Source: Actinoallomurus sp048498315 (GTDB taxonomy: Bacteria > Actinomycetota > Actinomycetes > Streptosporangiales > Streptosporangiaceae). Taken from it: a stretch of 64,000 nucleotides of DNA. The notes beneath the pieces were generated by a model. The model ran no database searches, was not told the origin of the DNA, and worked only from the letters and a program-made list of their open reading frames with translations. The stretch lies in contig JBEHYF010000006.1 of NCBI GenBank assembly GCA_048498315.1, positions 1 to 64,000 of the forward strand, read 5' to 3'. The position numbers and the translations under genes were made by a program. Below, in pieces: positions 23,875 through 34,784 of this stretch (the first letter of the stretch is position 1; each line of letters opens with the position of its first letter).

Positions 23875-25548
23875 ATGGAAGACCGCTTCTTAGTGGGTGC
23901 GCTGCGGTCGCGGGATCCCGACGCGATCGGCGCGGTCCACGACGCCTATGCCGATCGCCTCTACGACTACTGCTGGTTCCGCCTGCGCAACCGCGACGCG
24001 GCGCAGGTCGCGCTGCGTGACACGATGATGTGCGCCGACGCCCGCATCGGCGAACTGCGCGACCCCGCGCGGTTCGGGCCCTGGCTGTACGCCATCGCCC
24101 GCATCGAGTGCCGCCGCAGGAGCATTTCAACCACCGAACCGGTCGAACCCGACATCCCCATCGCCCGGCACGACCAGGACGACGTCGATCTGCGCCTCAT
24201 GGCGTGGCGCGCCGTCACCTGCCTGCCGCCGCTCAGCCAGGAGCTGCTCGACCTCCGCCACCGCCGCGGGCTGGCCACCCCCGACATCGCGAGCGTCGTC
24301 GGCCTGCCGCCGCGCGACGTCGACGACCTGACGGACCAGGCCTGCGCCCTGCTCCAGGCAGCGGTCGACGCCGAGATCCTCGCCCATGAGGAGCCGTTCG
24401 AGTGCGACGAGCGCGCCGCGATCCTGCGGGCGCGCCGCGGCGACCTGGACGACGAGTTGCGCGACGCCCTCGTCCGTCACGCCGCCGCGTGCGGGGCGTG
24501 CGCCCGGCACCTGCCCCGCAGCGTCTCGGCCGCCAAGGTGTACGCGCTGCTGCCGCGCGCGGCACCGCCCGACCTGACGCGTCTGGCGGTGACGAGCTGC
24601 TTCACCGATCCGGAACTGGCCGGCTACCGCCTGTTCGCCGCCGCCCGGCTGCCTCGCTTCGGCGCGCACGGCTTTCCCGAGCAGGCCGGCGCCGGGCACG
24701 CCGCCACGCTTGGCCGCACCCCCAGCCGCTGGCCGCGTGCGCTGGCCGCGCTGGCGAGCGCGCTGTTCACCGCCCTGGTCGCCGCCCAGGCGGCCCGCTG
24801 GCTGGCCGACGACACCCACGGTGCCCGGGTGATCCGCATCAGCCCCGCCGTGCCGCGCCCCCGCGTGCCCAGCCCCAGGCCGCTCGGTCCGCCCGCGGTC
24901 GGTCGCCCCGTCGCCGCCGGTCTCCCCCTCGGCGCGCCCGACGTACCGTCGGTCGCGCTGCGCGGCGTCGCGCCTGCGCTCCCATCGACACCCGGCGCCG
25001 GCCGGCTCGCCGTCGAGACCACCGACCTGATGCTCGCCTCCGGCGGCGCCGGAACGATCACGGTGCGCGCCGCCGGCGGCCCGGTGACGTGGTGGGCGTC
25101 GGCGTACGGCCCGGTGAGCCTCCGGCCGTACGCCGGCACGCTCGCCGCGGGCCAGGCCGTGGCCGTCACCGTACGCGCGCCCGGCGGCGGGCCCGGCCGC
25201 GCGCTGGTCGCCTTGGAGCCGGGCGGCATCCGGGTGGGCGTCGCGTGGGCCCGGCCCGCGCCCCCGCGGTCCACGCCGCCGTCGAGCCCGCCGGTCTCCA
25301 CGTCCCCGCCCACGACACCCACCCCATCACCGCGACCGTCGTTGTCGGCACCGGGGCGGCCGTCGACGTCTCCGGCCCCGCCTCCCACCTCGTCGCCGCC
25401 GCCGGCCCGCCACACGCGACCGCCGGCCCGCCACACGGCGCCCGCCTCGTCGGCGCCGCCCAGGGAGCCGTCGAACGCCACCGCCGGGCGTCGTCCCGAC
25501 GTACCCCAGTCGCGCCCCGACCCGTCCCCTGCCCCCGCCGGCTCCTGA
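23875..25548 (+). CDS. ECF-type sigma factor fused to zinc-binding anti-sigma-like motif and membrane tail
   Basis: 557 residues from ATG 23875 (a TTG at 23839 is also possible). Residues about 10-80 are sigma region 2 (HDAYADRLYDYCWFRLRNRD, then FGPWLYAIARIECRR). Region 4 is at about 115-165 (LPPLSQELLDLRHRRGLATP). At 202-209 there is HAAACGAC, an exact HX3CX2C motif as in zinc-binding anti-sigma factors. About residues 288-312 are a membrane helix (ALAALASALFTALVAAQAA). The rest is a predicted extracytoplasmic beta segment and a long Pro/Ser/Thr tail of about 100 residues. The gene therefore looks like a membrane-tethered sigma factor with its own regulatory module. There is no separate anti-sigma gene. 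Confidence 0.82.
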   Translation: MEDRFLVGALRSRDPDAIGAVHDAYADRLYDYCWFRLRNRDAAQVALRDTMMCADARIGELRDPARFGPWLYAIARIECRRRSISTTEPVEPDIPIARHDQDDVDLRLMAWRAVTCLPPLSQELLDLRHRRGLATPDIASVVGLPPRDVDDLTDQACALLQAAVDAEILAHEEPFECDERAAILRARRGDLDDELRDALVRHAAACGACARHLPRSVSAAKVYALLPRAAPPDLTRLAVTSCFTDPELAGYRLFAAARLPRFGAHGFPEQAGAGHAATLGRTPSRWPRALAALASALFTALVAAQAARWLADDTHGARVIRISPAVPRPRVPSPRPLGPPAVGRPVAAGLPLGAPDVPSVALRGVAPALPSTPGAGRLAVETTDLMLASGGAGTITVRAAGGPVTWWASAYGPVSLRPYAGTLAAGQAVAVTVRAPGGGPGRALVALEPGGIRVGVAWARPAPPRSTPPSSPPVSTSPPTTPTPSPRPSLSAPGRPSTSPAPPPTSSPPPARHTRPPARHTAPASSAPPREPSNATAGRRPDVPQSRPDPSPAPAGS

Positions 25549-25752
25549 CCGCGGCCGACCGCGCTTCGCGCCACCCCCAAGGCGGCGAGAGCATCACAGG
25601 GGGCCGCCGCCGAGGCTCTGCGCGAGGGTGGGCGGCGGCCGATCCGTGCGTTCCGCTGGCGCAACACCGACTGTGACGGGTGTTTCTCTTGTGACTCCTG
25701 TGGCTACCTTCCGTTGGAGATCGATCACGGAAGGACGCCTCGGGGGGAGACG

Positions 25753-26988
25753 TTGCCAGCTGCCATGCGAGGCCGCCGACGGCTGGGGGCCCTGTCGGCC
25801 GCCGCGTTCGTGGCCGTCGGCCTGCTCGCCGGCCGGGCCGGGGCCGACCCGGTTCCCAGCGACCATGACGTAGCGAAGAGCAGGGCGCAGGTCCGGGCCG
25901 ACGTGGCCCGGGTGGGGCAGATCAGCGCCGCGCTGGCGCAGGCGAGCGGCCTTCTGGACGACCTCCGCGACCATGCCGAGCAGGCGGTGGAGCGCTACAA
26001 CGGCGCGCGTGTCCGGCTCGACGACGCCCGCGCGGCCTACCAGGCGGCGCTCGCGCGCTCGGCGCGGGCCCGCGACCGGCTGGCCCGGGCCCGCGACGAC
26101 CTCGCCGTGCTGGCGGCGGGCGCCTACCGGGGCGACGGCGGGCTGCCGTCCGCCGCCGACGTCCTGGGCGGGCCCGAAGGCACCTCCGGGTTCCTCGAAC
26201 GGGCCACCATGATGCAGGTGATCCTCAACCGGCAGCACGCCCTGCTGGTGCAGGAGAACGCCGCGCGCACCGTCGCGGAGATCTTCGAACGCCAGGCGCG
26301 CCGGGCGCTCGCCGCCGAGCAGGAGACGGCCCGAAGCGCCGCCGAGGCGTTGCGGGCCGCGAGGGACGCGGTCGCCAGGCAGCAGAGCCTCACGCGGGAG
26401 ATCGAGCAGCGTAAGGCCGCACTCGTCGCCCGGCTCGCCCAGGCGCGCACGCGCGCCGCGACCCTCGAACGGCGCCGCGCCGCCGCCGTCCAGCGCGCCC
26501 GCGCGGCCGTGGCCCCGCGGGCCGGCGGCAACGGCGCGGCGCTCGCCCGGACGCTCGCCCGGACGCTCGCCCGCGGCTCCGGGCTCGGGCGCATCGCCGC
26601 GGCGGCCGCGCTGAGGTGGCTCGGCACGCCGTACTCCTGGGGCGGCGGCGGCCCCGACGGCCCGACCCTGGGCATCGCGCAGGGCGCGCACACCGTCGGC
26701 TTCGACTGTTCCGGACTGGTGACGTACGCCTGGGCGCGCGCGGGCGTCCGGCTGGCGCACTGGGCGCCGGCGCAGTACAACTCCGGGCCGCATCCCTCGC
26801 GGAGCGAGCTGCGGCCGGGTGACCTGGTCTTCTTCGCGCACAACCCGTCGGACCCGCGCACGATCCACCACGTCGGGATCTACATCGGACACGGGCGGAT
26901 GGTCGAGGCGCCGTTCACCGGCGCGCGGGTACGGATCTCCCCGGCGTTCCGCCCCGACTATGCGGGCGCCACCCGCCCGGCCGGCTGA
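25753..26988 (+). CDS. Secreted NlpC/P60 peptidoglycan endopeptidase
   Basis: TTG start at 25753 with GGGGGGAG five bases upstream (ATG 25765 is an alternative); 411 residues. A signal peptide (RRLGALSAAAFVAVGLLAGR) is followed by a long coiled coil of Ala/Arg/Glu heptads (about 40-260). The C-terminal NlpC/P60 domain has catalytic Cys319 in FDCSGLVTYAW and His372/373 in IHHVGIYIGHG. It cuts the D-gamma-glutamyl bond of peptidoglycan stems, like the RipA/RipC proteins in cell separation. The coiled coil probably binds FtsEX-type or other activators. The preceding 200-base region contains TGTGAC-like repeats that could be regulatory. Confidence 0.93.
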   Translation: MPAAMRGRRRLGALSAAAFVAVGLLAGRAGADPVPSDHDVAKSRAQVRADVARVGQISAALAQASGLLDDLRDHAEQAVERYNGARVRLDDARAAYQAALARSARARDRLARARDDLAVLAAGAYRGDGGLPSAADVLGGPEGTSGFLERATMMQVILNRQHALLVQENAARTVAEIFERQARRALAAEQETARSAAEALRAARDAVARQQSLTREIEQRKAALVARLAQARTRAATLERRRAAAVQRARAAVAPRAGGNGAALARTLARTLARGSGLGRIAAAAALRWLGTPYSWGGGGPDGPTLGIAQGAHTVGFDCSGLVTYAWARAGVRLAHWAPAQYNSGPHPSRSELRPGDLVFFAHNPSDPRTIHHVGIYIGHGRMVEAPFTGARVRISPAFRPDYAGATRPAG

Positions 26989-27003
26989 CGGATCCGGCGA
27001 CCG

Positions 27004-27180
27004 GCGGGGAACGGGGCCGCGGGCGACGGGGGCCGCCAGGGAATGGGGCCGCGGGGAACGGGATCGGCGAGAACCGGGCCGGTGGGGAACGGGATCGACG
27101 GGAACGGGATCGACGGGAACGGGGCCGGTGGGGAATGGGGCCGCCAGGGAATGGGGCCGGCGGGCGACGGGGTCGCCGGC
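27004..27180 (+). repeat. Tandem GGGAACGGG-type repeat array
   Basis: About 12 units of 14-16 bases, such as GGGAACGGGATCGACG and GGGAATGGGGCCGCCAG, follow each other after the NlpC/P60 stop. Two neighbouring units (GGGAACGGGATCGAC) are identical. No coding or termination function can be assigned. Up to the ppa stop at 27412 only this array and one copy of a dispersed repeat are present. Confidence 0.75.
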
Positions 27181-27255
27181 CCGACGGGTGCAGCGGATGA
27201 CGGTTCCGTTGGCCTGACGGGCCGGCCCGTTGGGCGTCCGGTCGGGCGGTGGGCC

Positions 27256-27367
27256 GGTCGCCGGGTGGCGGCGGTCGATCCTCCGCACGCGGGAAGGTGC
27301 GCCAAGGACGAAACCGCGCGCGGCGCGTCAGGACGCGTCCGGTGGCGGGAGCTCCGGGCGGCCCGGC
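27256..27367 (-). repeat. Dispersed repeat, copy A
   Basis: Read on the minus strand, this segment aligns for about 112 bases with copy B at 30692-30808. Shared blocks include GAGCTCCCGCCACCGGACGC (GGGCTCCCGCCACC-GACGC in B), then CCTTCCCGCG, and the end GGATCGACCGCCGCC. A related partial copy is at 30619-30658. No gene is predicted within it. Confidence 0.65.
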
Positions 27368-27411
27368 GTCGAGGCCAGGCCGCCGGGGCGGGCGCCCGGA
27401 TCAGCCCCGGT

Positions 27412-27903
27412 TCAGTCCCGGTGCTGCTGCGCGGCGCGCTTGATCGAGCGTTCGATCTCGGCCTCTGCCTCGGCCCGGCCGACCCAGCTCGCGCCCTCGA
27501 CGGATTTGCCGGGCTCCAGGTCCTTGTAGACCTCGAAGAAGTGCTGGATCTCCAGCCGGTCGAACTCGGGCACGTGGTGGATGTCGCGCAGGTGCTCCGA
27601 ACGCGGATCGGTCGCGGGCACGCACAGCACCTTGTCGTCGCCGCCCGCCTCGTCCGTCATCCGGAACATGCCGATCGCGCGGCAGCGGATGAGGCAGCCC
27701 GGAAAGGTCGGCTCCTGGAGCAGCACGAGCGCGTCGAGCGGATCGCCGTCCTCGCCCAGCGTGTTCTCGACGAAGCCGTAGTCGGCGGGGTACTGCGTCG
27801 AGGTGAACAGCATCCTGTCCAGACGGATCCGGCCCGTCTCGTGATCCATCTCGTACTTGTTCCGCTGGCCTTTCGGAATCTCGATGGTGACGTCGAATTC
27901 CAC
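27412..27903 (-). CDS. ppa: Inorganic pyrophosphatase (family I)
   Basis: GTG start at 27903 with GGAGGAC upstream; 163 residues. It hydrolyses pyrophosphate to two phosphates and so pulls biosynthetic reactions forward. The family I signature DGDPLDALVL (with Asp residues that bind Mg2+) follows YPADYGFVENTLGE. The second metal/phosphate region is KVLCVPATDPR, and the C-terminal FFEVYKDLEPGKSV is also typical. The length is usual for actinobacteria. It is divergent from dacB, separated by about 105 bases that hold both promoters. Confidence 0.97.
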   Translation of the reverse strand: MEFDVTIEIPKGQRNKYEMDHETGRIRLDRMLFTSTQYPADYGFVENTLGEDGDPLDALVLLQEPTFPGCLIRCRAIGMFRMTDEAGGDDKVLCVPATDPRSEHLRDIHHVPEFDRLEIQHFFEVYKDLEPGKSVEGASWVGRAEAEAEIERSIKRAAQQHRD

Positions 27904-28008
27904 AATGTCCTCCGCTCCCCGGGGCGGGCCGAGGTGGTTCTGGTTGGATGTTGGCTATTACAAGGATGTCGCACGTCACGAGTGCCGCGGTTAGGGGAGG
28001 GGCGTCAC

Positions 28009-29388
28009 GTGCCGAGGCCTGAGCGCATCGTGGCAATGATCACACTCGCTCTCCTCAACGTCTTCGTGGTCGGCGCGGCCCTGGCCGTGGTCAAGCTCAC
28101 GCCAGACCGTTCCCTGGTGGTGCGACCGCCCACGGTCGCGGCGCGCATGATCGTCCCCGGCGGGCCGCCCGCGCTGGCCCCCGTGTCGGCGACGGCGCCC
28201 ATGCCATCCGCCGGCGTGCTGTCGTCCCGGCTCGGCGCCCTCATGCGGTCGTCCGGCCTCGGGTCCGATCTCATGGGAACCGTGCTCGACGCCGACACGC
28301 GCCGGCCCCTGTTCGCCGGCGACGCCGACCAGCCGGCGGTGCCCGCCTCGACCACGAAGCTGACCACGTCGACCGCGGTGCTCGCCTCGGTCGGCCCCGA
28401 CCACCGCATCACCACCCGGGCGGTCAAGGGCGGCGGCGGCGTGATCCTCGTCGGCGGCGGCGACCCGACGCTCAGCAGCGCGCCGTCGACGACCGGCTAC
28501 CCGAAGCACGCCTCGCTGCCCGACCTGGCGAAGCAGACGGCGGCGGCGTTGAAGGCCGAGGGCACGACGCACGTCCGCGTCGACTACGACGCCTCCCTGT
28601 ACTCCGGCAGGCGTCTCGGGCCCGGCTGGAAGCCCAACTACACGGCCGAGGGCGACGTGGCGCCGGTGTCCGCGCTGGAGGTCGACGAGGGCCGGGTCGC
28701 GCCCGGGTCCAACACGCCGGTGCATGATCCGCCACGCATCGCCGCGTACACGTTCGCCCACGAGCTGACGAAAGACGGCGTGCAGGCCACCGTCGGCAGA
28801 CCGGCCGTCGCGCCGGAGAACGCCCGGCAGCTCGGCGCCGTGCAGTCCCCGCCGATCTCCGCGCTGGTCGAGCAGGCGCTGACCAACAGCGACAACGACA
28901 TCGCCGAGGCGATGGCCCGCCAGGTGGCGATCGCCCGGCATGAGCCGGTGACGTTCGCCGGCTCGGTCGCCGCCGTCCACCAGGTGCTGGCGGGTCTCGG
29001 ACTGGCCTCGGGCATCTCCACCGTCGACGGCAGCGGCCTGTCGCCGGAGAACCGCATCACGCCGGCCGCGCTGGCCCGGCTGCTGGCCACCGCCGCGTCC
29101 CCGGACCACCCGGAGCTGAGGAGCGTGCTGACCGGCATGCCGATCGGCGGATACTCCGGCACGCTCGCCAGCCGCTACCTGACGGGTTCGGCGGCGGCCG
29201 GCAAGGGGTACGTCCGCGCCAAGACCGGCACGCTCGACGGCGTCAACACCCTCGCCGGCGTGGTCTACGACGCCGACGGCCGGCTGCTGACGTTCGCGTT
29301 CATGGCCAACAACGTCAAGTCGCCGAGTGCGGCGCTTGCCTCGCTCGACGCCCTCGCGAGCACACTCGCGGGCTGCGGCTGCCGCTGA
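28009..29388 (+). CDS. dacB: D-alanyl-D-alanine carboxypeptidase/endopeptidase (PBP4 type)
   Basis: GTG at 28009 follows GGGGAGGGGC; 459 residues. An N-terminal membrane segment (IVAMITLALLNVFVVGAALA) works as signal anchor. The serine penicillin-binding fold has STTK (nucleophile Ser114, Lys117), SDN (Ser294-Asn296) and KTG (Lys405). A large insert between the first two motifs is the mark of class C PBP4/DacB. It trims or cleaves peptidoglycan peptide cross-links outside the membrane. The gene commonly sits upstream of the DUF2342 metalloprotease, tilS, hpt and ftsH in actinobacteria, and that order is kept here. Confidence 0.96.
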   Translation: MPRPERIVAMITLALLNVFVVGAALAVVKLTPDRSLVVRPPTVAARMIVPGGPPALAPVSATAPMPSAGVLSSRLGALMRSSGLGSDLMGTVLDADTRRPLFAGDADQPAVPASTTKLTTSTAVLASVGPDHRITTRAVKGGGGVILVGGGDPTLSSAPSTTGYPKHASLPDLAKQTAAALKAEGTTHVRVDYDASLYSGRRLGPGWKPNYTAEGDVAPVSALEVDEGRVAPGSNTPVHDPPRIAAYTFAHELTKDGVQATVGRPAVAPENARQLGAVQSPPISALVEQALTNSDNDIAEAMARQVAIARHEPVTFAGSVAAVHQVLAGLGLASGISTVDGSGLSPENRITPAALARLLATAASPDHPELRSVLTGMPIGGYSGTLASRYLTGSAAAGKGYVRAKTGTLDGVNTLAGVVYDADGRLLTFAFMANNVKSPSAALASLDALASTLAGCGCR

Positions 29389-29547
29389 AGGCGCCGACCC
29401 GGACACCGGCCCTGGAGCCGGCCCGGACACCGGCCGGGGAGCAGGCCGGGAGTAGATGGGGTCTGCTCGCGCGTTGGGCGGCTGTGGGCATGTTCCCGGG
29501 TCGACCGGGGACGTACCGTAGAGATGCCCGGCCGGGAGAGGTGCGCA

Positions 29548-30654
29548 ATGCCACAATCCATGATCGACTGGAACGTCGCCGTTCAGACGGGCACGCGCCT
29601 CGTCCGCCCGGGGCCCCAGGTCAGCCCCGCGGAGGCGCGGCAGGTCGTCGCCGAGCTGCGTGAGCTGTCCGACGTCGCGCAAGGGCATGTCCAGGCGTTC
29701 ACCGGCATGGACGGCGGTCTCGGCGGCGTGCCGGCCAAGATCGTCGACCGCCCCGGCTGGATCCGCGCCAACGTTGACGGCTTCCGCGTCGTCCTCGAAC
29801 CCCTGATGGAGCAGCTACAGGAGCGCCGCGGCGGCGGGCTGCTCGGCGGCGGTGCCGTGCTGCAGGCGGTCGGCTCCCGCGTGACCGGCGCCCAGGTGGG
29901 CGCGATCCTGGCCTACATGGCCAGCCGGGTGCTGGGGCAGTACGAGCTGTTCCTGCCGCCGGACCCGTCCGGCCGCGCGCCCACCGGGCGGCTCACCCTG
30001 GTGGCGCCGAACATCGTGCACGCCGAGCAGGAGCTCGACGTCGACACGCACGACTTCCGCCTATGGGTCTGCCTGCACGAAGAGACGCACCGGGCGCAGT
30101 TCACCTCGGTGTCCTGGCTGCGGGCGTACGTCCAGGACCAGATGACGGCGTTCCTGCTCGCCGCCGACCTCGACCCCGGTGCGCTGCTCGACCGGCTGCG
30201 CGGCGTGGGCGGCGCGGTCGCCGACGCCGTTCGCGGCGGTGAGGGCAACCTGATCGACGCGATCCAGACGCCGGAACAGCGGGAGATCCTCGACCGCCTC
30301 ACCGCCGTCATGACCCTGGCCGAAGGGCACGGCGACTACGTCATGGACGCCGTCGGCCCCGAGGTGGTGCCGAGCGTGGCCGAGATCCGGGCCAAGTTCC
30401 AGCGGCGGCGCGAGGGCGGCTCCCAGTTCGACCGGACGATCCGCCGCATCCTCGGCCTCGACCTGAAGATGAGGCAGTACGCCGAGGGATCGCGGTTCGT
30501 CTCGACGGTGATCGAGCGGGTCGGCATGGCGGGTTTCAACCGCGTGTGGACCTCGCCGAACACGCTGCCCACCCGCGCGGAGATCAAGGACCCGTCCCTG
30601 TGGGTCGGCCGGGTCATCGGCCGCCCCGGGCTCCCGCCGCCGGACGCGTCCTGA
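29548..30654 (+). CDS. Zinc-dependent metalloprotease, DUF2342 family
   Basis: ATG at 29548 with GGGAGAG upstream (an ATG at 29524 is in frame but has no ribosome binding site); 368 residues. The family is known as coenzyme F420 biosynthesis-associated/zinc-dependent metalloprotease. The zincin motif HEETH (177-181) lies in LWVCLHEETHRAQF. A late Glu-containing helix (MTLAEGHGDYVMDAVGPEVV) gives the third ligand. No export signal is present, so it is probably cytoplasmic. The in vivo substrate is unknown. The last 12 codons overlap a partial copy of the dispersed repeat, so the C-terminus (RPGLPPPDAS) may be recently acquired. Confidence 0.88.
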   Translation: MPQSMIDWNVAVQTGTRLVRPGPQVSPAEARQVVAELRELSDVAQGHVQAFTGMDGGLGGVPAKIVDRPGWIRANVDGFRVVLEPLMEQLQERRGGGLLGGGAVLQAVGSRVTGAQVGAILAYMASRVLGQYELFLPPDPSGRAPTGRLTLVAPNIVHAEQELDVDTHDFRLWVCLHEETHRAQFTSVSWLRAYVQDQMTAFLLAADLDPGALLDRLRGVGGAVADAVRGGEGNLIDAIQTPEQREILDRLTAVMTLAEGHGDYVMDAVGPEVVPSVAEIRAKFQRRREGGSQFDRTIRRILGLDLKMRQYAEGSRFVSTVIERVGMAGFNRVWTSPNTLPTRAEIKDPSLWVGRVIGRPGLPPPDAS

Positions 30655-30658
30655 CGCC
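30619..30658 (+). repeat. Dispersed repeat, partial copy C over the metalloprotease 3' end
   Basis: This 40-base segment, CCGCCCCGGGCTCCCGCCGC followed by CGGACGCGTCCTGACGCC, matches the first part of copy B at 30694-30731 and of copy A. It supplies the last codons and stop of the metalloprotease gene. Confidence 0.6.
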
Positions 30659-30691
30659 GCGTGGCGTACCCGACCCTGACCGTCGCCCGGG

Positions 30692-30808
30692 GGCGCCGCC
30701 CCGGGCTCCCGCCACCGACGCGTCCGGACGCTCCGCGCGCCGCGCGGTCCCGCCCTTGTCCCCTTCCCGCGGCATGGGCGGGGGATCGACCGCCGCCGCC
30801 CGTCCGCC
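30692..30808 (+). repeat. Dispersed repeat, copy B
   Basis: This segment aligns with the inverse of copy A (27256-27367). The order is the CGGGCTCCCGCCACC block, a GCGCGCCGCGCGG block, CCTTCCCGCG, and GGATCGACCGCCGCC. It lies in the gap between the metalloprotease and tilS, where no gene is found. Confidence 0.65.
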
Positions 30809-30873
30809 CGCCCACGCACGGCGGCGGCTCGGGGTCGGCACCGTGAACGGCGGCCGGGCAGCAGAATGGGCAC

Positions 30874-31911
30874 GTGGGACCTGATCCGGCGGTGGCCGCG
30901 ATCCGCCTGGCCGTACGCGGCGCCCTGCGCGCCATCGACCCCGGCGATCTGGTGCTTGTGGCGTGCAGCGGCGGCGCCGACTCGCTCGCGCTGGCCGGCG
31001 CGCTGGCGTTCGAGGCCGCCCGCTCCGGGCACCGGGCCGGCGGCGTCACCGTCGACCACGGCCTTCAGGAGGGCTCGGCCGAGCACGCCGCCGGTGTCGC
31101 CGCGACGCTGACGCGGCTGGGCCTCGCACCGGTCGAGACGTGCCGGGTGACCGTGGGCAGGTCCGGCGGCCCCGAGGCGGCGGCCCGCGCGGCGCGGTAC
31201 GCGGCGCTCGCCGCCGCCGCCGCCCGCCACGGAGCCGCGGCCGTGTTCCTCGGGCACACGCGGGACGACCAGGCCGAGACCGTGCTGCTCGGGCTGGCGC
31301 GCGGATCGGGCGCGCGGTCGCTCGCCGGCATGGCCGAGGTCTCGGGGATCTACCGGCGCCCGCTGCTCGGGCTCGACCGCGACCTGACTCGCCGGGCCTG
31401 CCGGGCGATGGGGCTGGACCCCTGGGACGACCCGCACAACAGCGACCTCGCCTACGCGCGGGTACGGATCCGCCGCGCGGTGCTGCCCGCCCTGGAGAAG
31501 GAGATCGGCCCCGGCATTGCCGCGGCGCTGGCCCGTACGGCGCGGCTGCTGCGCGACGACGCCGACGCGCTCGACGCCTGGGCCGCCCGCGCGCTCGCCG
31601 ACGCGACGGTGCCCGCCGGGGAAGCGCCGACGGAGCGGGCATCCGCGGCCGCGAAGCGGGTGATCGTCCTGGACGTGCCCGCACTGGCGGAACTGCCGCG
31701 CGCCGTCCGGACGCGGGTGCTGCGGCGCGCGGCGATCGCGGCGGGCAGCCCCGCGGGCGCGCTGGCCGCCGTACACGTCGACGCCGTCGACGCCCTGATA
31801 ACGGCGTGGCACGGCCAGACGCACGTCGACCTACCCGGCCGCGTCGTGGCGTGGCGCCGGTGTGAAAAGCTGCACTTCGGGCCGTCCGAATCGCCGGAGA
31901 CGAGCGCGTAG
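30874..31911 (+). CDS. tilS: tRNA(Ile)-lysidine synthetase
   Basis: GTG start at 30874; 345 residues. TilS adds lysine to C34 of tRNA-Ile(CAU) so that it reads AUA. The ATP PP-loop SGGADS (32-37) opens the N-terminal ATPase domain, followed by VDHGLQEGS and the LGHTRDDQAETVLL motif. The C-terminal part (LDVPALAELPRAVRTRVLRR) is the short actinobacterial tRNA-binding form. It lies upstream of hpt, as usual. It is essential in almost all bacteria, and this copy looks intact. Confidence 0.96.
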   Translation: MGPDPAVAAIRLAVRGALRAIDPGDLVLVACSGGADSLALAGALAFEAARSGHRAGGVTVDHGLQEGSAEHAAGVAATLTRLGLAPVETCRVTVGRSGGPEAAARAARYAALAAAAARHGAAAVFLGHTRDDQAETVLLGLARGSGARSLAGMAEVSGIYRRPLLGLDRDLTRRACRAMGLDPWDDPHNSDLAYARVRIRRAVLPALEKEIGPGIAAALARTARLLRDDADALDAWAARALADATVPAGEAPTERASAAAKRVIVLDVPALAELPRAVRTRVLRRAAIAAGSPAGALAAVHVDAVDALITAWHGQTHVDLPGRVVAWRRCEKLHFGPSESPETSA

Positions 31912-32008
31912 ACGGCCCATCTTCGGGGACGGATCGAAGGCGGCCCGCCGGGTCGGGCGGGCAAGATCGGCGCGGCCCTCCGGCCGCATGATCGTGAAAG
32001 GCTCTGCG

Positions 32009-32581
32009 GTGGACGAACAGGACATGCGAGCGGACCTGGAGAAGGTGCTCATCCCCGAGAACGAGCTCCAGGCCAAGATCCGGGAGCTCGCCGCCCAGAT
32101 CGACGCCGACTACGCGGGCAGGGACATCCTGCTCGTCGGGGTGCTCAAGGGTGCCGTCATGGTCATGGCCGACCTCGCCCGCGCCCTGCACTCACCGGTG
32201 TCCATGGACTGGATGGCGGTGTCGTCGTACGGCTCGGGCACCCAGTCGTCCGGCGTGGTGCGCATCCTCAAGGACCTGGACGCCGACATCATGGGCCGCG
32301 ACGTGCTGATCGTCGAGGACATCATCGACTCGGGCCTGACCCTGAGCTGGCTGATGAGCAACCTGGAGTCGCGCGGGCCCGCGTCGCTGGAGGTGTGCGC
32401 TCTCCTGCGTAAACCGGATGCCGCGAAGATAGACATTGATGTCCGTTATGTCGGGTTCGACATACCCAACGAGTTCGTGATCGGCTATGGCCTCGACTAT
32501 GCGGAGCGGTACCGGAACCTCCCCTTTGTGGGGACCCTTGCGCCGCACGTCTACGGTGGAAGCAGGGAACAAGACGGTTAG
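32009..32581 (+). CDS. hpt: Hypoxanthine phosphoribosyltransferase
   Basis: 190 residues from GTG 32009, preferred to ATG 31988 because AAAGG lies seven bases upstream and the family begins with DEQDM. The enzyme salvages hypoxanthine and guanine with PRPP. The PRPP-binding loop is VLIVEDIIDSGLTLSWL, and the flexible loop and base-binding residues appear in MDWMAVSSYGSGTQSSGVV and DIPNEFVIGYGLDYAE. The tilS-hpt-ftsH order is widely conserved, though the 193-base gap to ftsH may hold a separate ftsH promoter. Confidence 0.97.
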   Translation: MDEQDMRADLEKVLIPENELQAKIRELAAQIDADYAGRDILLVGVLKGAVMVMADLARALHSPVSMDWMAVSSYGSGTQSSGVVRILKDLDADIMGRDVLIVEDIIDSGLTLSWLMSNLESRGPASLEVCALLRKPDAAKIDIDVRYVGFDIPNEFVIGYGLDYAERYRNLPFVGTLAPHVYGGSREQDG

Positions 32582-32774
32582 CCCGGAGCGTTGCCTGTTA
32601 CGAAGCACGACACCGGTCGTCGCGGTGCGGTCTTCCGCGGCACCGGTGTACCTTCGGTACCCCGGCTGCACTGCGGGAGCCGACACTCAGGAAGGCCGCC
32701 TCGGTGCAACGACGCACCGAGGTCTTGGAGACGCTGGTCAGGAGGGACGGGCCCCACCGCGGGGCACCGCATAA

Positions 32775-34780
<2,006 letters not shown>

Positions 34781-34784
<4 letters not shown>

